A stretch of 39,374 nt of DNA, from contig NW_014013579.1 of assembly GCF_000611645.1 (NCBI RefSeq), forward strand, positions 6,868 to 46,241, written 5' to 3'. Under the pieces are notes generated by a model, which made no database searches, was not told where the DNA came from, and worked only from the letters and a program-made list of their open reading frames with translations. The stretch is from Monoraphidium neglectum (taxonomy: Eukaryota; Chlorophyta; Chlorophyceae; Sphaeropleales; Selenastraceae). Both the position numbers and the translations under genes were made by a program. Positions within the stretch are counted from its first letter, which is position 1. Every line of letters begins with the position of its first letter. This document shows positions 10,478 through 21,000 of the stretch, piece after piece.

Positions 10478-12026
10478 GTGTGCGGCATGACCAGTGGTTG
10501 CAGGTGGCAGGCGCCGTGGCATGCAGCTGTCATTTTGCCTGCGTACAACCTGGTGAGCAGCTCTTGGGCCTGACTTGCCAGAAAAACGTGCATGATCACC
10601 CACCACACTGATATCAAATGCAGCAATTGCCAGACCACAACTAAGGTCCAGCCTGCCCTGTACGTTGCGCCCTTCTCAACTTGCGCACCCTGCATGCATG
10701 CGGGGGCCACAAGTGGGGGCCAGCACGCTCCGCCCTCGCAGCCTGCTGATGGGGCCCGCTGTCAGCAGCCAGCTGACCGGGCATCTGAGTCCTGATGCGA
10801 GGGTCTCAGTTACACGCATAAAGTCTCTTCGCAGGCACTTTAAAGGGGGAAGCACAACTGCCAGAGGGCAACGTGTGGTGTCGGTCATAGGCAGGCGGGG
10901 GGCGCAAGGACAAGCGCTCATCAAGCAGCTCTCGACAGCGTCGGATCAATCAGCTTTTGGAGGACAGGGGTGTCTGGTGGTGAGAAGGCAGAGCCAGTTT
11001 ATTGTGGTGTGGCGGCCGATGCGGGGGGCTCCTGTGGCAGCGAGCCCACAAGGGTGCTGGGTCACTGGTGGCAGGCGCACAGACCGGAAAAAATCAGCAA
11101 GAAGCCCTCTCAACGGCACGGGGCGCTCTCGCTGTGTCAAGAGTGTGGCGTCCCACAAATGAGGGCAGCCCACTGCGCAGCTCATGATGCGCGTGCGGCT
11201 GGCCAATGTGCACGTGAGCGTGGATTTAGGCAAGGCAGGGAAGCACGTGTGAATGCATGCGCTGACGTGCGCTGTGTGCCGCTTTGTGCCGGGGCAGGAG
11301 CCGCCAGGACAGGTGCCTGTGGAGTTGAAACGGGCGCAGAGTTGCGGCAGGGTCAAAGTGACAGGCCTGCCTTGCCAGGCGCGGCAGTCTGCCGCACGAG
11401 CAGGCTGGCAAAGCAGACCTTGCGTCAGCACCCCCAAAAGGTTAGACAGGTGCAGTGGGGCTGGTGGCGAACACATCAGTTTTGATTTCAGGCCGTGTGT
11501 GCGCAACGAGAATGCGCGCACATCAGGGGCGCATGTGTGCGCGATGTTGGGGTTGAAAGGCAAAGCATCCACCCCATTGCGGGGAGTGCCGGGGCGTAAG
11601 TCAAGCGGCGCACAGAATATTCGTGCGGCAAAGTCCGGCAACAAGCACACAGGCGATGTAGGGGGAGCACCGCTCCTCGCGGCCGGAGGGGCCCTTCAGT
11701 GTCGGGGGAACAACTGAGGTTGCAAGCACCATCAAGGCAAGCGCTTATCGGAAGCCGAGGAGCCAGAGACTGGCATCAATGTCGCCCATATCACATGGGG
11801 CAGCCGAGTGTGCAGGGCGAAAGTGCTGTCTAGTACATGAGGCGCCGATGTCAGAAGTGTGTAGAAAAGGGCGAAAGGGAGGCAGAAACACGGCGCCATG
11901 CGCAGGCATAATCTGTGGCGGGGACGTGCGCGCCGGCGTGCACAATGCAAATGCGTGCAAAACCCCGCGAGAGGCACCGATCAAATCCCCGGAGGCAAGC
12001 TGATGTCCAGCTGGAGCAGGAGCAGG

Positions 12027-12060
<34 letters not shown>

Positions 12061-12082
12061 GTCGGCGCGCCCTCATGCACCA
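10478..12082. other. Convergent interval; possible long 3' UTR, CCCH-like motif unresolved
   Basis: The interval lies between the stop of the small membrane protein gene (+) and the stop of the Gln-rich gene (-). No exon chain closes. On the minus strand, around 11270-11340, one open frame encodes CARFNSTGTCPGGSCPGTKRH, spaced C-x8-C-x4-C-x5-H like a CCCH zinc finger, but it lacks supporting splice sites or flanking similarity. The first minus-strand TGTAA after the Gln-rich gene is at 10814-10810, which would make a 3' UTR of about 1.27 kb. An AGC tract lies at 12029-12059. Confidence 0.4.
12029..12059. repeat. (AGC)n tract, non-coding
   Basis: About ten AGC units lie just downstream of the stop codon of the Gln-rich gene, inside its presumed 3' UTR. 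Confidence 0.85.
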
Positions 12083-12745
12083 TCACTCGCTGGTCAGGTC
12101 AGGGACCAGCATGTGCGGGTCCTGAGTGCAGTGGTGCGGCGTCACCCCCGCACCCGCCTGCGGCAGCAGTGCTGGCGGCAACAGCGACTGGGGCACCTGA
12201 ACTCCTGACGAGTCTGCAGCCCCTGCTGCGCCGCCATCGTCGGCCGAGAGCATGGCTCCACCAGCCTCCTGTTCCTGGCGGGCCTGCACGGCCGTCGCCA
12301 CCAGCTGCAGCAGCGCGCTCATCACCTGCATCGGCACCTCCCCGCCACCACCCCCCTCGCCACCGGCGCCCACATCGCCGCCCCCCAGCCGCGAGCTGCA
12401 TGCCAAGGCGCCACCGCTGCGCAGCTGCTGCGTGTGGTCAAGGCGGCGCCGTTTGTGGCTGGCGGCGCGGCGCCGCGAGCACCTTGGCGGCAGTTGCTGG
12501 ATCACGGCATAGGGCGGCACGACACCGGACCCATTCACATCCGCTGCTGCGTGGTGGGGGTGAGCCTGGAATTCCAGGCTGTGGTTCTGGTGCTGCAGCA
12601 GCTGGTGCCCCTGGTGTTCCAGGCGTCCCTGATTTACGCTGCCTGCAGACGGGACGTGGGCCCGGTTGCCGGAGTCGTCTGGCAGAGACGCATCCGAGAG
12701 ATGACCGGGGAGCCCCCAACCCACAGCCTGCTGCTGCTGCTGATG

Positions 12746-12781
<36 letters not shown>

Positions 12782-13214
12782 ATCATGCTGCTGCTGCTGC
12801 TGATGGTGATGATGCATTAACGTGCCCATAGGCTGTGACTGATGGGTGTCCAGGATGCCCCCCATCAAATTCAACAACAGAGTGGGGCGGCTGCGCGCCA
12901 GCTGCACCAGCTGTTCGGCCATGGTGCGCGCCCCTGCAGCCAGCAGAGGGTCTGCATCTGCGCCACAGCCCAGGGTGCCGGACCCGCCGGCCGGGGAGCC
13001 AGGCAGGGAGCAATGTCCGGGCGTGGCAGCTGCCGCCGCGGCAGATGCCGCGCCCATCTCCCGCACATAGCGGACCAGGCTGGCGCGCCCGTCCAGCGGG
13101 GCCATATCAGGCAGGCCTGGGTAGCCGCTGCCGCGCGTGGGCAATTGACATGGGGCCGCCATGCCTGCGTCGGGCCCGCAAGAAAACTGCTCCTGATGCT
13201 CTTGCCGCTGATGG

Positions 13215-13276
<62 letters not shown>

Positions 13277-13901
13277 CTCATGCGCAGGACCGGCCAGGCC
13301 CCAGGCAATTGCGTCAGACGCTGATATGCCTGGTGGCGCCCGGCATTCGCCTGCCCCGTCGATCCGCGTCTGCAAGCACCCTGAATCCTCTAGCCCCTGC
13401 TCTGTGTAAGCAAAGCCGTGATGAGGCCCGCGCTGCCACTGGTGCTGTGGTTGAGGCAGCTGCTGGTGCTGTTGGACAAGTGCGTGTGCTTCATGTTGGC
13501 GCAGCTCCTCCCACTCATACGCCTCGAGAGGCTCAAGGGGCTCCAGAGGCTCGAGTTCCTCATGCTCTTGCTGCTGCTGGTTCTGCTGCTGCTGGTGCTG
13601 CTGCTGCTGCTGCTGCTGCTGCACCATGCGGTAGCTGTAGTTGCCGCTGCCAGTCAAGGTGGCAGGCAGGCCAGCGGCCCACTCTCCTTGGTCGCCGGCT
13701 GCTATCACAACACCTGAGCCACTGCTCCCATCGCTACCAGAGCTTCCGGGTTGCTGCATCGCCAACAGATGCTGCACCTCACTGGCTCCAGCCAGCTGGC
13801 AGTGTTGGCCCTTGCCATGCTGCAGTTGCCAGCTCGTGTTGTGCAGATGCTGCTGTGGTTGATGCAGCTGGTGCTGGTGCTGGTGCTGGTTCTGGTTCTG
13901 G

Positions 13902-13932
<31 letters not shown>

Positions 13933-14731
13933 CACTGTCACCACATCCATCCATCAAAAGGCGCTGCCACTCGCCTGCAATCCCTGCATTGTTTCCGGGC
14001 TCCGCGTCTGTCACGTTGTGCTGTGGAAGAAGGTCGGCGGGCGCTCCAGTCACAGGAACGACAGCCATGGACGTGTGGTCGCGGGCGTCTGGCTGCAGAC
14101 CGGCGGCTGCGGAAGTGGCGGCGCTGGCGTTGGGGCTGCCGGAAGCAGCGCAAGCCTCAGAAAGGAACAGGTGGCGGCCGTGCAAACGCTGCGGATGGGT
14201 ACAAGGCGGGGGTTTGGGGTGATCTCAGCTCAGTTGAATGCACGCAACGTGCACGTTCAGCAGCGTCGCCTCTTTGCCAAGCGCTCATTCAGCGGTCGGA
14301 CACACAAGCCCCACCTGCCGCGCCTGATGCTCGTGCGCGTCTGGTTGGGCCCCGCACGCTGCGGAGCCGGCTGGGTTGGGGCCCAGGGTTGCGCAGTAGC
14401 CCGCGCTGGTGAGCTGCGCCATGAGCCCCTGCAGGTCACCGCTGCCCATGCTGGCCGCCGGGCTCATGCGCGCCGCGGCACCGTCATCGCAGACGATGGC
14501 TCCACCGACGTTCAATTGGCCCGTATGCCATTGCTGCATGCCGCACGTCGCAGCGGCATCGACAGCGGGATGCTGGCCTTGCCCTTCTGCCGTGCCAGCT
14601 TGCTGCGCATTTGCTGAGCAGTGCAGACCTGGATGAGGAGTCTCTGGCCGAGGCACGGGTCCATCAGCGCCGCAATCGCCGACTCCATATACGGCGGCCA
14701 CAGCAGCACAAAGTACATGCTGCTGCTGCTG

Positions 14732-14765
<34 letters not shown>

Positions 14766-15169
14766 ATCGACATGGGGTCCCCGATGTGGTGGTGGTCTCC
14801 AGATGCGCCGGCAGCCGCGCTGGTCACTGCACATGCGTCGTGGGCTTCATTAGACAAGGGACCCTCCCCTGTCCCTGCCGCGGCAAGTTCCAGCGCAATC
14901 GTGCATTCGTGCAGCCAGCTGCCGCTGCTCGACGTACGCCGCACCGCAACCGACTGCAGGAGCGTGCCCCCGGCTGCCAGCAGTGGCTCTGAGGCAATGA
15001 CCTGGGTGCTGTCATCATGGTCCCAGGCCTGAGGCAGCGGCCATTCGCTGTCGTGATGCTGCTGGTGCTGCTGCATCTGCAAGGAGCACTTTTGCCCCCG
15101 CTTGACCTCAACAGGCCGCGCCGCCGGCAGGTGTTTCGCTGCACATGCGGCCGCGAGCTGTGCAGTCGC
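12083..15169 (-). CDS. Gln-rich protein with basic nuclear-localisation-like motif, unknown function (5' end unresolved)
   Basis: Two exons are clear: 15169-14315 and 14188-12083, joined in phase 0 (CGGCAG then GTGGGG; 3' site CATCCGCAG). They encode 986 residues. The protein has at least five Gln/His tracts, a basic cluster CSRRRAASHKRRRLDH resembling a bipartite nuclear localisation signal, a predicted helix VMSALLQLVATAVQARQEQ near the C terminus, and acidic Ala/Gly linkers. This composition is typical of green-algal transcription regulators and RNA-binding proteins, but no DNA-binding domain is visible. The first in-frame ATG of the 5' exon is at 15076. The frame remains open upstream to a TAG near 15205, with several possible phase-0 3' splice sites, so one or more 5' exons are probably missing. 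The function is not recognised. Confidence 0.6.
12727..12802. repeat. Imperfect (CTG)n tract, polyGln/His in the Gln-rich gene
   Basis: CTG units interrupted by ATG and CAT triplets. The minus strand reads as Gln runs with His interruptions. Confidence 0.9.
13216..13273. repeat. (CTG)n tract, polyGln in the Gln-rich gene
   Basis: About 19 perfect CTG units form the longest pure tract in this gene, read as Gln on the minus strand. Confidence 0.95.
13566..13620. repeat. Imperfect (CTG)n tract in the Gln-rich gene
   Basis: CTG units with GTT and GGT interruptions, encoding Gln with Asn and His on the minus strand. A similar tract lies at about 13863-13927. Confidence 0.85.
14719..14764. repeat. 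(CTG)n tract, polyGln in the 5' exon of the Gln-rich gene
   Basis: About 15 CTG units with one GAT interruption. They encode Gln with a single His on the minus strand. Confidence 0.9.
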
Positions 15170-15788
15170 CTGCAGTGGGGAGGCAGGGGCGTACTGATCA
15201 ATAAGCTGGTTGCCGTTCTGCTACAGATGGAAGACGTTTTCGCGGCACGTGCGCAGCTGTCTGTTTCCCTCGTGGCCCTTCACACGCAGTTGACCGCGGG
15301 CTATCATTGCCAGTTGCCTGATCGGCAGTGATGTATGGTCAAGCTGCACAGCTTGCGTCTTCGTATGCCTCCCAACGAATCCGTCGTTGCCTCACCCTTC
15401 TCCTAACTCCACTCAACGGCAACGTTCCAGTGACAGCGGCTTTGCGTATTACTAGGGAACGCAGATGGAAGAAAGAGAATATCGAAGAAAATGTAGCCGC
15501 CAGCAACAGCCCGGTGTGCCACACGACCAGCACACGTCGCGCAAATATTTCTTACGGTTTTCTGGCGTGTTTGACGGGGCAGAAGATTGTGCCGCACCAG
15601 ACAACAAATAACCATGATTTACATCAAAATCTGCTAACAACCAATGAGCGTCTCCAAAGCAGGCTGTGCACCAGACGTGGACGAAAACCGGAACCGATAC
15701 CTCACATGAGACGGCATCACTGGGCCAAGGGGTGAACGCTGATCATGCAGGTGCGCCGCGGCGTGGTAGCGGCTTTTGAGCAACCAGT
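15170..15788. other. Interval between two minus-strand genes
   Basis: It holds the 3' UTR of RlmH on the right and the unresolved 5' region of the Gln-rich gene on the left. I could not place a 5' exon with confidence. One short candidate begins ATG at about 15710 and meets a possible 5' splice site (GTGAG then GTATCG). Confidence 0.4.
15619..15623 (-). promoter_or_regulatory. Candidate UGUAA poly(A) signal of RlmH
   Basis: TGTAA on the minus strand, about 166 bases after the RlmH stop. Confidence 0.5.
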
Positions 15789-17818
15789 TCAGTGGTGATA
15801 CGGAGATCCCTCCAAAATTGTCCACCTGAGAGTGTATTGCCACCGGAGGCTGAGGTGCACGACAAACATCATCAACATGGCAGTTCTCCCGACCCCTGCA
15901 ACTCCCCCCCCCAAAAAAACCTCCAGAGCAAAGGTCACAGTCTCACCCCCTATATAGCTGCTCCAGTAATATCACCAGTGCCACGCTGTGGTTCAAAACC
16001 AGCCTGGCCAGTGGGGGTGGGGTGTGGTGTGGTGTGGTGTGGTGGGGTGNNNNNNNNNNNNNNNNNNNNNNNNNNNNNNNNNNNNNNNNNNNNNNNNNNN
16101 NNNNNNNNNNNNNNNNNNNNNNNNNNNNNNNNNNNNNNNNNNNNNNNNNNNNNNNNNNNNNNNNNNNNNNNNNNNNNNNNNNNNNNNNNNNNNNNNNNNN
16201 NNNNNNNNNNNNNNNNNNNNNNNNNNNNNNNNNNNNNNNNNNNNNNNNNNNNNNNNNNNNNNNNNNNNNNNNNNNNNNNNNNNNNNNNNNNNNNNNNNNN
16301 NNNNNNNNNNNNNNNNNNNNNNNNNNNNNNNNNNNNNNNNNNNNNNNNNNNNNNNNNNNNNNNNNNNNNNNNNNNNNNNNNNNNNNNNNNNNNNNNNNNN
16401 NNNNNNNNNNNNNNNNNNNNNNNNNNNNNNNNNNNNNNNNNNNNNNNNNNNNNNNNNNNNNNNNNNNNNNNNNNNGAGCAGAAATGTGCTCTTCCTCAAA
16501 CACATCGAGGCTGGCAGCAAATCCATCATTTTTCCTCGGCACGCACGAAACTGGTGTGCTTGGCCCACTTCTCCCCTCCTCCCACTGGACACCAATTCCA
16601 CACCCCTCCTACCTCTCCCGTGTTTGCCCGTCTCCCCCCCCCCCATGATTCGCCACCCCCACTACACACGCTTGCACACAAATGTGTGCATGCGCGCGCA
16701 CTCACGCACGCGCACGCACCTGGACAATCGCACGCTCGCGTCCGCGCGCTCTACCACCGCCGCGCCGTGGCCAAACGGCCCGCCAATGCAAAAGACAAGG
16801 GGGGTGCCGTCGTCTCCCGCTGCCGCTATGATCTGGGCGACGTCCTCGCTGCTGACCTCCTTGCCGCGCTCGTCAAGCAGCACCACCCTGTCGCGCGGGG
16901 TTATGTGAGACAGCACCTGGTGAGGGCAGGAAAGGGGGGGGCAAAGCGGCTCAGCAGGGAGGCCACAAGAAATCAACATCATGAGGAGACCACGGAGACA
17001 AAAGGGGACGCGTTGTCAGATGGGGCAGCGCTCTGACGAGCAGACCACACCCTGTGCAGCGGCTGCCGCCGTCCCAAGGTTTCCCCCCCCCCTGCCGCAT
17101 ACACGTGTGACCTTTTGCGCCTCGGCCTGCTTTGCCACTTCCACATCCTTCGCCTTGAGGGGGTTGGGCTTGATGCTCACCACCTCGGCCGACGTGTAGC
17201 GTCTACCGGGGGCAGGGAGGGGCCACACTGACTGGCGCCCAGAAACGCGACGATGCATTCGCAGCCGCAGCGACGGCACGCAGCCATGCCCACAGGTGAG
17301 GTGTCCCAACAGCACTGCATGTGCCGGAAGGATCAGCGAGCTGGTGGCCGCTGCTGCGCTGTGACACGCCAGGCGCGCACCTCAACTTTTCAAGCCACTC
17401 GTCTGCGAATGCGTTGGCTCCGCCGCTGTTGGCCTTTGACACCGATATCACCTTGATGTTCATGGCGCGCACGCTGCGAGGGCACGACCCGGCTTGTGAG
17501 CGGGTGCCAAAATGCAGGCAGAATCTGCTTCCACAGCACTTGGGCGGAGGGTAAGGGGCGTGACGACTGTCTTCAAAGGGGTTGGATGAAGGCATCCCAA
17601 ACCCACCTGCGGGCCAGCATTTTGCTGTCTCCGCCAGCACGCTGCTGCTGCTCCTCCTGCTGGTGCTGCTGCTTTGACGGGAAGCTCCGTTGGCGCTTGG
17701 CGGCAGCGCATAGCGACGAAGAGCTCACGCGCCGCCAGGGTGCACACTCCATTGCTGCGCAGCCTTGTCTGTGCCACGACGAACCCACAAGCCGCCTGGC
17801 GGCGGCCGCCGCCTGCAT
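15789..17818 (-). CDS. RLMH: RlmH-type 23S rRNA (pseudouridine-1915-N3)-methyltransferase, organelle-targeted
   Basis: Model: exons 17818-17607, 17473-17381, 17202-17112, 16916-16720, 16003-15947 and 15825-15789. All phases close, giving 228 residues. About 74 N-terminal residues rich in Ala, Arg and Ser (MQAAAAARRLVGSS) look like a plastid or mitochondrial transit peptide. The remaining 154 residues match the bacterial enzyme in length and landmarks: start MNIKVISVSK, IKPNP, DERGKEVSSEDVA, the SAM-binding knot CIGGPFGHG, ADASVRLSRLVLNH, and the C-terminal LEQLYRG...GSPYHH. The family is a SPOUT methyltransferase that modifies pseudouridine 1915 in helix 69 of bacterial-type 23S rRNA, so an organellar ribosome is the expected substrate. 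The intron 16719-16004 contains a 426-base assembly gap and a GTGGT-type repeat. The tiny last exon (37 bases, 11 residues) is supported by its family-typical ending. The start is the first ATG of the transit-peptide exon. Confidence 0.9.
16012..16049. repeat. (GTGTG)n/G-rich repeat running into the assembly gap
   Basis: Units of GGTGT and GTGGG fill the last bases before the gap inside an RlmH intron. The tract probably continues into the gap and explains why assembly stopped. Confidence 0.8.
16050..16475. other. Assembly gap (426 N)
   Basis: Unknown bases lie within the RlmH intron. No exon is missing from the RlmH model, because the flanking exons join in phase and are contiguous with the family alignment. 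Confidence 1.
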
Positions 17819-18075
17819 CTGGGTACCGCACGTGCGGCAAGACACTGTATTCTTGTCCAGCTGCCTGGTTTGGACAGAAGATTACACTGCTGCACCCGTT
17901 GGCCGGAGAATCCGTTGCGGGTGCGCTGTGGGGCCAGTCAGCAGCACGAGCAGAATGCTGGTGCGGGTGCCAGCTGGTTCGGGTGCGGTCCTGCAGTGAA
18001 GGGATGTGGCGGTGCAATTGCTACAAGCTGATATAGGTATTATAGTAGTTGGTGCGTTGACCTGTTTGGCTGGCG
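17819..18075. promoter_or_regulatory. Short divergent promoter region, RlmH / M3 peptidase
   Basis: 257 bases separate the two start codons, which read outwards. It must hold the 5' UTRs and at least part of the promoters of both genes. I identify no specific element. Confidence 0.5.
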
Positions 18076-21000
18076 ATGCAATCGATCTTGCCTAAACGCA
18101 CGGCTCAGAGGTTGTGCCACGGTGCGCCAAATGGAAAAACGATCTCGACTTTCGACGGCTGCTATAGGATGATTGAGAGGCGGCTCACGAATGTTGCAGC
18201 TTCAACGAGCAAGCCAGCGGCAGTATGCTGCAGGCGCGCGTCCAGGATTCAGACACGCCGCCGGCCGTGGCCGGCGGGCGCGGCTGCATCGCCCCAGCAG
18301 GTGGTATCCGGCCTGGCGCGCATCGCCGGCCCCAAGCTGCTGACTGACTTCCAGCAGCCCTTTGATGCCGAGCTGGAAGTTGTTTGCGACCTCCAGGCAC
18401 GCGTGCTGGCTTCAGAGCCAGGTGAGCCAGTCCAAGGCAGACCCGCTCGGCACAGAACGGTGTTGCCGAACCACCCAAGGCTGCCCGCATCATCATCGCC
18501 AAGACGCGCTCTCGCGATGCCCTGCTCCACCCGCCCCACTCTGCATCTCCTCCAACCCCAATTCGTCCCGGCTCTCCATCCCCTCGACTGCCACCCGCTG
18601 CCCACCCACCCACTCCGCGGTGGCGCAGGCCTGCCCCTGCTGTCAGCCCTGGGCGCCCTGGCGCTGGCCCTCGCCTCTCTGCAGCGCCCGGCGCGCTTCT
18701 TCTCCGACTTCCACCCGGATCCCTCCCAGGCCGCCGCAGCCGCCGCCCTGCTGGAGGTCTGCCGAATCGCGTCCGCGGAGGTCTATACACACCCCCGCGT
18801 TGTCGCGGCGCTGCTGCAGACGGCCGCGGCGCTGCAGCCGTCGCGTGCCGAGCGGGGGCGGCTGGTGGACCTCGTCAATGGTCGCGTCGCAGCGGCATCC
18901 ACGCGGGAGTCAGGGGGGCGGACAGGCGGGGTGTCGCGGGAGGTGGCGGCGCTGATGGCGGCGTCAGAGGTGCTGCAGGACACGATCTACGGGCTGGCCC
19001 CGGGTGACGACGCGCGCTGCGGCGGTGATGGCGAGGTACCTGGCGGCGCCGCCGCAACGAATGACCGTGGAACGCCGCTGCAGCATGAGCGGCAGGAGCA
19101 GCAGCCGGTGGACGTGCACCTTCTCACGGCCTGCAGGCAGATGCTGCACGCCGCGGCAGCCGCGGCAGCCCACCAGAGGGTTGACGGCAGCGGCGGCGAG
19201 GAGGGGGCAGCATCCCACCCATACACGTCCAACGGCGCCGCAGGGCAGGGCCCCGCCAATGCACCCGAGGCACCAGCAGCCGCATCGACAACCGCAGTTG
19301 GCGGCGGCAGCGCGGCGCAGGCAGCAGCGGAGGCGGCCGCGGCAGCGCTGGCGCTCGTGGCTTCCGACCCGCGGCTGAGCCCGCTGCTGGTGATGACGCG
19401 GGACCAGGCGGCAGTGGTGGCCCCTGTGTTGCGCGATGCTCTGCTGGACGGCAGGGCCTGGGCGCCACTCAGCGACACGCGCAGTCCGCAGCAGGAGCAG
19501 CAGCATGAGGGGCAGCAGGAGGAGCAGCAGGGCCCGGCGTGGCCGGGCGGCGCGCCGCTGCGGCTGCGGTGCAGCCGGCGGGTGCGGGTAGCGCCGGGGC
19601 GAGGCGGCCTGCTGGAGCTGCCGGGCCTCGTCAGCGCAACCGACACGGCAAAAGAGTGGCTGCTGCAGCACCAGCAGCGGCTCGAGGAGGGGGGGCCGCA
19701 GGCGGGGCCAGCAGACTCGGCAGGGCCAGGCGAGGCGGAGCCAGCGGCGCAGGGATCTGGCGCGGTGGTGCCCCAGCGAGGCTGGCTAGAGCTGCCCGCG
19801 GGCGCGCCCCTGCGTGTGCTGGTGGTGACGCGCGAGGTCCTGTCGCTGCTGCTGCAGCAGCACCCCAACCCCGACGTGCGCAGACTGCTGCACACAGCCG
19901 GCCTCGAGCCGCGGCGCCGGGTGCTGCTGGCAGTGCTGTCCGCGCTGGCGCGCGCCCGCGCCGCGGTCGCGCGCGAGCGTGGTGCGGGCAGCTTCCTGTC
20001 CCTCCAGCTGGCGGGGGGCAGCGCGCTGCGGGAGCCTGCGGCTGTTGAGGCGCTGCTGCGCGGGCTGGCGGGCGGCGTCGCGGGGTACGCGACGGCTGAC
20101 CTGGCGGGGCTGGAGGCGCTGGCAGAGAGGCGCGGCCGCGCCGCGGGGCGATCTGTCGCGGGCACTGCTCACGACGGTGACGTCATGGGTGGCGGCCGGC
20201 AGGAAGGGGGCGGCGCCCTGCCGCCCTGGGACGTGGACTATTATATGCAGGCGGTCGCCGTGGTGGGCTGGGATCGGGCACGCTGCCGGGGGCGCTTTTA
20301 CACTCACTGCCATGCCCGCCGCGTGCGCTCGCTTGCCTCCTTGCGCCCACACATGTATTCCCGCAGCCGCCGGCGCCGCCTTTTGAGTTTGTCCGCACCA
20401 CCCTCCGACAACATATCTCTCATGGAACCGAAATTTGCGACCCCGCAGGAGGTCGCGTCCGGCGCGGTGTGGCGCGAGTTTTCGGACTACTTCACCCTGC
20501 CGGGGCTGTGGGCGGGCCTGGACCGCCTGCTGGCAACGGCTCTGGGCCTGCGCCTGCTGCCGCCGCACGGGGACGGGGCCGACCAGGCCTGGGGCCCTGG
20601 GGTGTGGCACTTGCAGTTGTGGGACGCCGACGCCGCCCCACCAGCTGGCCCCAGCGCAGGCAGCCAGGGCCAGGGCTTGAGCGCCGCTGGGGGCGGCGGC
20701 GGCGGCATGCGTGAGGGTTGGAGTCTGCTGGGGGACGTGTTCATTGAGGTGGCGCCGCCAGGCGGGTTCCCCTTCACCACCCTGCTGCGGCCCACGGTTG
20801 CGCCGCACCAAGGGGGTGCGAGCCCCCGCGATGAAGGAGGCACAAGCGACGGCAGTGGCAGCTATTGGCCCGAGCCGGGGCCGGGGGCGGTCGTGATCCG
20901 TCTACCCCTGGCACTGTCGATTGAGGGGAGCAGCGGCGGAGGCGACAGCAGTGGGGACGACGACCCTGACGGCCCCGCGCCGCCGGGCCGGCCGCCCGCC

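Noticed and set aside
10946..11650. A 234-codon minus-strand frame as a gene
   Set aside because: No ATG-supported start, splice sites or recognisable fold beyond the isolated CCCH-like spacing. Kept only as a low-interest finding.
12169..14412. Long plus-strand frames opposite the Gln-rich gene
   Set aside because: They translate CTG repeats as Leu or Ala runs and are antisense shadows. The minus-strand frame is longer and has a splice junction in phase.
15985..16012. Plus-strand sequence resembling a human Alu segment (TTCAAAACCAGCCTGGCCA)
   Set aside because: The reverse complement encodes LVLNHSVAL of RlmH, in phase with flanking exons and expected by the family, so this is algal coding sequence and not human contamination.
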